49,595 nt of DNA, from the NCBI GenBank assembly GCA_022572465.1, contig JACZVV010000007.1, forward strand, positions 1 to 49,595. Direction: 5' to 3'. Shown here in pieces: positions 43,377 to 49,595 of the stretch. This stretch comes from Chloroflexota bacterium. GTDB lineage: Bacteria > Chloroflexota > Dehalococcoidia > SHYB01. Below the pieces are notes generated by a model that saw nothing but the letters and a program-made list of their open reading frames with translations, did no database searches and was not told the DNA's origin. Made by a program: the position numbers and the translations under genes. The first letter of the stretch is position 1. Every line of letters starts with the position of its first letter.

Positions 43377-43563
43377 GGACGAGCAGCCGGGAGCGAGGGA
43401 CAAGAAGACCGCAATCGACGACCACCAAGAACCAGAGGGCCGTTCGACTCGGCGGCCCGGCGCCAGTGTGACGGACGTTGAGGGACCGGCTAAACTGTAT
43501 CGCGGTCTGGAGCCGGGCAAAAGGGAGCCTGTGACGACGCTGGCCCGATTCAAGGAGGCTTGA

Positions 43564-45129
43564 ATGAACACTACCGAGTTCCTCATGGTGACCAACGCGA
43601 TCGCGCCCGACCGCGAAGCAATCGTCTTTGAGAACAACCGGCTGACCTACGGCGATCTGAACGCGCGATCGAACCGGCTGGCCAACGCCCTGACGGGCAT
43701 GGGCGTTCAGCAAGGCGACCGGGTCGCCTTCATCGAGGTCAATACGAACCATTGCATCGAGACCTACTTCGCCTGCGCCAAGCTGGGCGCCATCTATGTG
43801 CCGCTCAACTTTCGGGCCAAGGCCGACGAGCTAACCTACATGATCCAGGACTCCGGGGCGTCGGTGGTGCTGGCCGGCGGGCGCTACGTGTCGACGGTCC
43901 AGGACATCAAATCCGAGATCGGCGCTGTCAAGCACTTTATCAGCTTGGACGACAAGTTCGATGGGTGGCTCGACTACGAACAACTCCTGGCGAGCGCCCC
44001 CGACGACGATCTGTTCACCGAGATCGACGACTCCGATATGACCATCCTGCTCTTCACCGCGGGCACCACCGGCAAGCCCAAGGGCGTGATGCTGCTGCAT
44101 CAGAACTTCTCCGAGTACGTGATCAATAACGTCACGCCGGCGGAGCCCGACGTGGCGGAGAAGAACATCCTCACCGTTCCCATGTACCACATCGCGGGCA
44201 TCCAGGCCGTCATCTCCTCCGTCTACGGCGGGCGCACGGTGGTCATCCAGCGCCAGTTCGACGCGGAGGACTGGATGCGGCTGGTCCAGGAGGAGCAGGT
44301 CGACCGGGCGATGATGGTCCCCACCATGCTGAAGCAGCTCATGGACGACGAGAAGTTCCAACAGTACGACCTGAGCAGCCTGAAAGTCATCACCTACGGA
44401 GCGGCGCCCATGCCCCTGGAGGTGATCAAGCGCGCCATCGAGGCATTTCCGGGCTGCCACTTCATCAACGCCTTCGGCCAGACGGAGTCGGCCGCCACCA
44501 TCACCATGCTGGCGCCGGAGGACCACGTCATCGAAGGGACCGCCGAGGAGAAGGAGAAGAAGCTCAAGCGCTTGGGCTCCATCGGCAAGCCGCTGGCCGA
44601 CGTCGAGGTCAGGATCATGGACGAGGAGGGCAGCTTGGTGGGCGCCGGCGAGGTTGGGGAGATCGTGGCGCGGGGCGCCCGCATCATGAAGGGCTACTGG
44701 AAGCAAGAGGAGGCTACCAGCGCCACCATCGACAAAGACGGCTGGCTCCACACCGGCGACCTCGGCTACCAGGACGAGGACGACTATATCTTCCTGGCCG
44801 GACGGGCCAAGGACATGATCAAGCGCGGCGGCGAGATGATTTCTCCTGAAGAGGTGGAGAACGTCATCCTGACGCACCCGAAGGTCGAGGACTGCGCCGT
44901 CATCGGCGTGCCCGACGAGACCTGGGGAGAGAGGGTACGTGCCGTGCTCGTCCTCAAGCCCGACGAAACGGTTGACGAGGAGGAGATCGTGGAGCTCTGC
45001 CGCTCTCGCCTGGCCAGCTTCAAGAAGCCCGAGTCGGTGGTCATCACCGATGAGATCCCGCGCAATCCCATGGGCAAGATCCTGAAGCGCGTCCTGCGCG
45101 ACCAGTTCAAGGAGCCCATCACGGCGTAG
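43564..45129 (+). CDS. AMP-dependent acyl-CoA synthetase/ligase
   Basis: 521 aa. ANL superfamily: P-loop LLFTAGTTGKPKGVML, YGAAPMPLEV, adenylate site NAFGQTESAATITML, WLHTGDLGYQDEDDYIFLAGRAKDMI and the C-terminal catalytic lysine in IPRNPMGKILKRVLRD. It activates a carboxylic acid as its CoA thioester; fatty or aromatic substrates are possible. AAGGAGG precedes the ATG. It can feed the crotonases upstream and other beta-oxidation enzymes in the window. Confidence 0.93.
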   Translation: MNTTEFLMVTNAIAPDREAIVFENNRLTYGDLNARSNRLANALTGMGVQQGDRVAFIEVNTNHCIETYFACAKLGAIYVPLNFRAKADELTYMIQDSGASVVLAGGRYVSTVQDIKSEIGAVKHFISLDDKFDGWLDYEQLLASAPDDDLFTEIDDSDMTILLFTAGTTGKPKGVMLLHQNFSEYVINNVTPAEPDVAEKNILTVPMYHIAGIQAVISSVYGGRTVVIQRQFDAEDWMRLVQEEQVDRAMMVPTMLKQLMDDEKFQQYDLSSLKVITYGAAPMPLEVIKRAIEAFPGCHFINAFGQTESAATITMLAPEDHVIEGTAEEKEKKLKRLGSIGKPLADVEVRIMDEEGSLVGAGEVGEIVARGARIMKGYWKQEEATSATIDKDGWLHTGDLGYQDEDDYIFLAGRAKDMIKRGGEMISPEEVENVILTHPKVEDCAVIGVPDETWGERVRAVLVLKPDETVDEEEIVELCRSRLASFKKPESVVITDEIPRNPMGKILKRVLRDQFKEPITA

Positions 45130-45172
45130 GAGACCCCACGGGGAGCAAAGATCGATCAGCGAAGCGGCGGGC

Positions 45173-45325
45173 GCACTCGAAAGCCAGCGCCTAGCCTTGG
45201 GCCGGAAGCCAACCCTGGGCCACGTTCCCTACGCGACGATCAAGGTCAACAAGCGCCGCCTGGCGCTCTTCGCACAAGAGGTGATGCCGCATTTCAGGAA
45301 GAATCCGGTGCTCGCGGACCGGTAG
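45173..45325 (+). pseudogene. C-terminal remnant of a luciferase-like monooxygenase
   Basis: The open frame ending in a TAG at 45323 reads ATIKVNKRRLALFAQEVMPH followed by FRKNPV; LFAxEVMPHFR is the typical end of LLM-class flavin-dependent oxidoreductases. The preceding part (ALESQRLALGRKPTLG) is not recognisable, so more than 300 residues are missing. It lies between the acyl-CoA ligase and the low-GC nuclease gene, the likely edge of an insertion or deletion. A second short frame (RGEWAEQDKPFQFPR, then a stop) follows and may be another scrap. Confidence 0.55.
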
Positions 45326-45420
45326 GCGCGCCGTTGGCCTGAGGAGGCTGCGCGGCGAGTGGGCGGAACAGGACAAGCCATTCCAGTTCCCGCGTTGATG
45401 AAGCGCCGGCGGCACATATC

Positions 45421-47259
45421 TCAGTGGTTTTCCCGGAGATACCGGACAATCTCCAACATGACCTTACAATCGACCTCATTGTACTTTGCGATGTCTTGCA
45501 TAAGTTCGATATCTTGAAGTTTAACGCCGTCCTTCGCTGCTTCCCCTGCACACCACCATGCGCCTGCCATTGCCCCGGTGCCATCTGCCGGGCCCTCCTT
45601 CCACCCGGTTTCAACTAAACCAAGTGACCTCATCGCCCTTGCGAAATCTTTGAGGCCAGTTTTGAAAGCGCCGCGGACGACAATCGGCTCTATTTCAACC
45701 ACTTGCAAAAGAAAATCGAACCACGGGAGAGGAGTCCAATTGTGTCCGCGTTGTCTGTTGAATGCCGATTCATCGTTGCTCTCAAGGACACCAGGTTCAT
45801 GACGAAACCAATGTATGAGCCTTGGCTCAAATTCGTGAGGACACAGGCGCTCTTTTACAAACCTCATATGTTCATACCATTCGTCAATGATCATTCTCTC
45901 TGCGGACTCAGTCAGTGAGTCAGCGATGAAACAACGGAATACCCACTGCTCATTTTCTACATGTCCGCATCCGATCATGAATATCAGCGGCTGGCCACCC
46001 ATGTCTGGGATGTTTGCGAATTCGTCTGCCTGGTTGTCTACGGTCTCGAAATCGACATAGAACTCCAACGGTGGGATTTGGTGCCATTCAGACCGGAGAG
46101 TGTTGATCATTGCTGGCCGAACCGGCTTATTATCGTCCGACCTGTTGACGTCCAAGATACGCTGCACAACATTTTGCCGGGAAGATCCACTAACCCCAAG
46201 AATCTGTGCACTCGCTTGTGGGTCGTCCCAAGATTCAACACCTTGCTGATGTGCAGTTACCCGACCTTCCGGGCCGACCCACCACAACTTCGTAAGCTCG
46301 CGTAGCGAATCCGCGATCTCGCCTTTCGCTTTGTGCCACGGGAAGTCTTCTTCATTACTCATATTGGGCCAAAGTTCAGGCACGGACGGTTTGGGCAATA
46401 CTTGCCAATTCGAACCCTGGCCACGCAACCGCCTTAGCCAATCAATCGCGTTTTTGACTCGATCTTCAAGCTGACCCTCAGGCAGCGACTCAGAGTTCGC
46501 TACTGACGCCAACCTTTCCATGCAATTGTGGCCCTTTAATGGGCTACCCCTAATGCGCTGCTGCCAACCTCTACCTAACAAGAATGAGTGGCTCGGCAAG
46601 TATCCCTGGAGTCTCCCAAGGGCCTGGTTGTACAAGAAAACTTGCCCCTTACCTGCCCTGGCTGAACCGCTGTTGAGAAGACCACCTTTCGCGTTCAGCG
46701 ACAAGCGTTGAAACTTAATATCAACCACAACATAGTGCCACGATGCGCTCTCCAAGTCACCCCCTGGAATCGACGCTTCACCCTCAGTCATGACTCCCGG
46801 GAAAAGCTTGTCGAACATGTCGCTGCGAACCAGCAGATCTGGAATTCCATATGTTTGGCTCTCGGCATTCCAGATTACGCCCCGATGAACAATAGGCGCG
46901 CCTCGCTGCATTGCCTCGAAGGTTGCTTCAGCCGTTGCCAGTTGGCGCGTTTGATCAGGTCTAGCATCCATTCGCTCTACACTAATCAAGCTACCCAAGT
47001 GATTCACCACCGCATCTTGGAATGCGGCGCTCTGCCCGAAGATGAAAAGAGTTAGGTTGGTTCTCTTGTCATATGTTGGAAGGGCCGTGTCACGCAAAAA
47101 CCCTGCTTGCTCTCCAAACCGATCCAGCCAATCAAGCAACGGATCTCTAATCAAGTAATTGCGGATGTCCGTTGCCGCGATCCATTGGTCCCAGTCTGCC
47201 TCAGACGTGGGCTTCATCAGAGTTCCATCGTCTCGGTGCGTCAACGCTTGTAAACCCAT
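45421..47259 (-). CDS. RecB-type PD-(D/E)XK and DEDD double-nuclease protein
   Basis: 612 aa from the ATG at 47259 with AAAGGTGG upstream. Residues about 100-230 form a RecB-family PD-(D/E)XK nuclease: GIPDLL (D141), VVVDIKF (D180, K182) and the QxxxY motif GQVFLYNQAL (Q206, Y210). Residues about 315-350 (ELTKLWWVGPEGRVTAHQQG) are a helical linker. From about 398 a DEDD exonuclease of the RNase H-like YprB/TM0106 type follows: FYVDFET (D403, E405), WFDFLL (D515) and YNEVDC (D597). Such proteins are predicted to trim nucleic acids; in vivo roles are not established. The gene is visibly lower in G+C than its neighbours and lies 25 bp behind gpsA, suggesting insertion. Confidence 0.8.
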   Translation of the reverse strand: MGLQALTHRDDGTLMKPTSEADWDQWIAATDIRNYLIRDPLLDWLDRFGEQAGFLRDTALPTYDKRTNLTLFIFGQSAAFQDAVVNHLGSLISVERMDARPDQTRQLATAEATFEAMQRGAPIVHRGVIWNAESQTYGIPDLLVRSDMFDKLFPGVMTEGEASIPGGDLESASWHYVVVDIKFQRLSLNAKGGLLNSGSARAGKGQVFLYNQALGRLQGYLPSHSFLLGRGWQQRIRGSPLKGHNCMERLASVANSESLPEGQLEDRVKNAIDWLRRLRGQGSNWQVLPKPSVPELWPNMSNEEDFPWHKAKGEIADSLRELTKLWWVGPEGRVTAHQQGVESWDDPQASAQILGVSGSSRQNVVQRILDVNRSDDNKPVRPAMINTLRSEWHQIPPLEFYVDFETVDNQADEFANIPDMGGQPLIFMIGCGHVENEQWVFRCFIADSLTESAERMIIDEWYEHMRFVKERLCPHEFEPRLIHWFRHEPGVLESNDESAFNRQRGHNWTPLPWFDFLLQVVEIEPIVVRGAFKTGLKDFARAMRSLGLVETGWKEGPADGTGAMAGAWWCAGEAAKDGVKLQDIELMQDIAKYNEVDCKVMLEIVRYLRENH

Positions 47260-47284
47260 GATGCAGCCACCTTTGCTTCTTCTG

Positions 47285-48328
47285 TCACCCCGTCGTCACG
47301 CCGTCCCACTCGGGCTTGGGGGAGCGGGCCATGAGCTCGGTCACCGCCTGCTCCGGCTCCATCCCCTCGAACAGCACCTTGTGGGTGTAGGTCGTGATGG
47401 GCATCTCCACGCCCAGGTCGGCGGCCATACGCAGCGCCGCTACCGTCGTGTCGACCCCCTCGGCGACGTTGCGCATGTTTCCAAGGATCGCCTTCAGCGG
47501 CCGGCCCTTGGCCAGCTGCTCGCCGACGTAGTAGTTGCGGCTCAGCCGGCTGCTGCACGTGGCGATGAGGTCGCCGAGGCAGGCCAGGCCAGCGAAGGTC
47601 AGCGGCCGAGCCCCGGCGGCGACGCCCAGGCGGGTGATCTCCACCAGGCCGCGGTTGATGAACGCCGCCTTGGCATTGTCGCCGAAGCCCAGGCCGTCGC
47701 TCATACCGGCGCCGATGGCGACGACGTTCTTCAGCGCGCCGCCGAGCTCGACGCCGATGACGTCGGTGTTGGTGTACGCCCGAAAGAGGGGCGACATCAC
47801 GACCTCCACGACCCGGGCTGCCGTCGGTTCGTCGGCCGCCGCAACGACGGTGGACGCCGGATGCCCGTCGACGATCTCCCGCGCCAGGTTCGGCCCTGAC
47901 AGCACGCAAATGTTGCGGCGCATCCCCTCGGTCAGCTCCTCGGCCAACACCTGGCTCATCCGCTTGGACGTGTCGCGCTCCAGGCCCTTGGTCGCGCTCA
48001 CGATCAGCATCGAATCGTCCAGGCGCTCGCGCACGGCCCGGACGTTCTCTCGAAGCGAGCGGGAGGGGACCGCGAACAGGACGATCCCCGCGCCGGCCAG
48101 CGCCTCCTCGGCCGACGCCGTGACCCGCATAGCGGGCGGGAAGTCGTAATCGGGCAGGCGCAGGACGTTCTGCCGGTCGCGCGCCAGGGTCTCCGCCTCG
48201 CCGGCCGTGCGAGCCCACAGCGTCACCGGGACGTCCCGCCGGGCCAGCACGATTCCCAGCGTCGTGCCCCAGGTGGTGGTGCCGATGATGGCGACCTTCG
48301 TCTCCGGCCCCGATGCGACCGCGCTCAT
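47285..48328 (-). CDS. gpsA: Glycerol-3-phosphate dehydrogenase (NAD(P)+)
   Basis: 347 aa from the ATG at 48328, which overlaps the plsY stop (ATGA); the 89-residue extension in the track is antisense-like noise. It reduces DHAP to sn-glycerol 3-phosphate. KVAIIGTTTWGTTLGIVLAR is the NAD loop, with GTTTWG instead of the usual GAGSWG. SATKGLE, VLSGPNLAREI, the catalytic lysine region GALKNVVAIGAGMSDGLGFGDNAKAA and EGVDT follow. It supplies the substrate for PlsY, encoded just upstream. Confidence 0.94.
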   Translation of the reverse strand: MSAVASGPETKVAIIGTTTWGTTLGIVLARRDVPVTLWARTAGEAETLARDRQNVLRLPDYDFPPAMRVTASAEEALAGAGIVLFAVPSRSLRENVRAVRERLDDSMLIVSATKGLERDTSKRMSQVLAEELTEGMRRNICVLSGPNLAREIVDGHPASTVVAAADEPTAARVVEVVMSPLFRAYTNTDVIGVELGGALKNVVAIGAGMSDGLGFGDNAKAAFINRGLVEITRLGVAAGARPLTFAGLACLGDLIATCSSRLSRNYYVGEQLAKGRPLKAILGNMRNVAEGVDTTVAALRMAADLGVEMPITTYTHKVLFEGMEPEQAVTELMARSPKPEWDGVTTG

Positions 48329-48954
48329 CGTTTCGTTGGCTCCCGGACCTCGGCCGGTTGACCGAGACGTCGCTCCTCGCCCCGGGCCAGCCGCTGCATG
48401 TTGCCCCAATGCTGGAAATAGATCAGCGTGACGACGGCAACGGCGTAGCCGGCATACTCCCAGGGCCCGTGGCCTGTCGCCGCCAGCACCAGGAGCGCCA
48501 CCAGCCCGAACGTCGCCCCCGTCAGCGATCCCAGCGACACGTACCGCGTCAGGCCGATCACCAGAATACCGGCGCCGACGGCCCCGGCCGCCCACAACGG
48601 CGCCATGGCGAAGAGCCCGCCGAGGCCGGTGTTGACGCCCCGGCCGCCGGTGAAACGGATGAATACCGACCAGTTGTGCCCCGCGAACGCGGCGCCGGCC
48701 GCGAGCACTTCGACGTAGGTCGCGTCGCCCATCCCTCTGGCGATGAAGACGGCGGCTACGCCCTTGCCCAGGTCGAACGCGAAGACCACCGCGGCGGCCT
48801 TCACCCCGACCGTGCGCAGCACGTTGGTGGCGCCGATCTTCCCGCTGCCGTAGTCCCGGATGTCGATCCCTTTCAGCGCCTTCGCCATGATCAGTCCCAG
48901 CGGTATGGCGCCGATCAGGTAGCCCAACAGAACGGCCAGGACGTTGCCGATCAT
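48325..48954 (-). CDS. plsY: Acyl-phosphate glycerol-3-phosphate acyltransferase
   Basis: 209 aa. Multi-spanning membrane enzyme: GYLIGAIPLGLIMAK, RDYGSGKIGATNVLRTVG (substrate-binding GSGxxGxTNxxR), GHNWSVFIRFTGGRGVNTGLG (catalytic GHxxxxFxxFxGGxGV). It acylates glycerol 3-phosphate from acyl-phosphate in the first step of phospholipid synthesis. Stop-start overlaps join it to der upstream and gpsA downstream. Confidence 0.95.
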   Translation of the reverse strand: MIGNVLAVLLGYLIGAIPLGLIMAKALKGIDIRDYGSGKIGATNVLRTVGVKAAAVVFAFDLGKGVAAVFIARGMGDATYVEVLAAGAAFAGHNWSVFIRFTGGRGVNTGLGGLFAMAPLWAAGAVGAGILVIGLTRYVSLGSLTGATFGLVALLVLAATGHGPWEYAGYAVAVVTLIYFQHWGNMQRLARGEERRLGQPAEVREPTKR

Positions 48955-49595
48955 TCCTCGCCGCGCTTCCGAAAGACGAACTTCAAGGGCGTGCCGGTGA
49001 AGGCGAACATCTCCCGCAACCGGTTCTCGAGATATCGCCGGTACGAAAAATGCAGCAGCTTGGGATCGTTGACGAAGAACACGAACGTCGGCGGGTTCAC
49101 CTCCGCCTGCGTCACGTACAGAATGTGGAGACGGCGCCGGCCCACCATCCGGGGCAGATGGTCGCCAACGGCCCGCTCGATCACCTTATTGAGATCGCCG
49201 GTGCTGATGCGCAGGTTCCGCTGCTGATAGACTTGCTGAGCGGCGTCCATCAGCTGCCGCAGTCCTTCGGCCTTCGTCGCCGTGGTGTAGACGATCGGGA
49301 CGTAAGGCGCGAACCTGAACTGGTAGCGCAGGTGCTCCTCACAGGCCTCCTTGGTCAGATCCCGGCTTGGGGCCAGATCCCATTTGTTGACCACGAGGAC
49401 GAGCCCCTTATCGGCCTCCAGAACGTACCCGGCGACGTGGGCATCCTGGGCCGCTCCGAAATCCGAGGCGTCGAGCATCAGCAGCGCCACGTCCGACCGC
49501 TCGATGGCCCGCAAGGCCCGCAGCGTGCTGAACCGCTCGACCCCTCGCTCGATGCGCCCGCGCCGCCGGATCCCCGCCGTGTCGATGAGCGTGAC
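48951..49595 (-). CDS. der: Ribosome-associated GTPase Der/EngA (partial, C-terminal part)
   Basis: The frame is open to the right edge of the window, so about the last 214 residues are seen. VTLIDTAGIRRRGRIERGVE is the G3 region of the second GTPase domain, followed by VALLMLDASDF and the G4 motif VVNKWDLAPS, then a KH-like C-terminal domain (PRMVGRRRLHILYVTQAEVNPPTFVFFVND, ending TPLKFVFRKRGEE). Der acts in maturation of the 50S ribosomal subunit. The stop overlaps the plsY ATG. Confidence 0.93.
   Translation of the reverse strand, partial: VTLIDTAGIRRRGRIERGVERFSTLRALRAIERSDVALLMLDASDFGAAQDAHVAGYVLEADKGLVLVVNKWDLAPSRDLTKEACEEHLRYQFRFAPYVPIVYTTATKAEGLRQLMDAAQQVYQQRNLRISTGDLNKVIERAVGDHLPRMVGRRRLHILYVTQAEVNPPTFVFFVNDPKLLHFSYRRYLENRLREMFAFTGTPLKFVFRKRGEE

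Noticed and set aside
42474-43637. 387-aa minus-strand ORF opposite the second crotonase
   Set aside because: Antisense shadow; the plus-strand crotonase motifs are unambiguous.

Overview
The window is about 50 kb of high-GC bacterial chromosome with no plasmid or phage backbone. Gene content suggests a Chloroflexota bacterium, probably near Dehalococcoidia/SAR202. The pointers are a menG-rex pair, DUF951 next to pyrF, a fused shikimate kinase/3-dehydroquinate synthase, threonine synthase with NIL-domain and MoaD-like genes, and many paralogous amidohydrolases, crotonases and acyl-CoA genes. This placement is inference; no 16S or marker set is present. Both ends are cut inside genes (a BatA-like protein at the left, der at the right).

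Left third (1-24.4 kb), mostly housekeeping. A BatA-like/DUF58 module lies at 1-2658 (-); its DUF58 domain is fused to the front half of a helicase. Then DUF503 (-), menG-rex (+) behind a promoter carrying a near-consensus Rex operator, and the complete F-type ATP synthase operon atpI-B-E-F-H-A-G-D-C (-), whose promoter carries a second Rex-like dyad. Next come a bifunctional-nuclease-family gene, DUF951 and pyrF (-), then aroC, aroKB, a CsaA-like gene and tgt (+). A thrC - NIL - MoaD operon (-) follows, with a leader that ends in an intrinsic terminator just before thrC. An amidohydrolase (+), yggU (+) convergent with yggT, then proC and yggS (-) complete this part.

Middle (24.4-45.3 kb), accessory catabolic. 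It holds tRNA-Arg(CCG), acyl-CoA dehydrogenase, SnoaL-like protein, five crotonases, a Nudix hydrolase, a Gfo/Idh/MocA oxidoreductase, a PadR-arsM arsenic operon with a strong terminator, a FadN-type hydroxyacyl-CoA dehydrogenase/hydratase, two more amidohydrolases, a NIPSNAP-like protein, a solitary iron-binding lipoprotein, tRNA-Pro(TGG), an SDR, a lipoprotein and an acyl-CoA ligase. Degenerate tails of a CaiB/BaiF CoA-transferase and a luciferase-like monooxygenase show ongoing gene loss or replacement. Together these genes suggest a cell that activates and beta-oxidises varied carboxylic or cyclic compounds.

Right end (45.4-49.6 kb). A visibly lower-GC gene for a two-nuclease protein (RecB-type PD-(D/E)XK plus DEDD exonuclease) sits behind the der-plsY-gpsA operon (-).

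Cross-cutting signals: a REP-like palindromic repeat family (GGCTGAGCC core) at the 3' ends of genes at three loci, one of them a 41-bp tandem array, with a compensatory stem change; and several genes whose -10 box lies about 7 nt before the start codon, which implies leaderless mRNAs.
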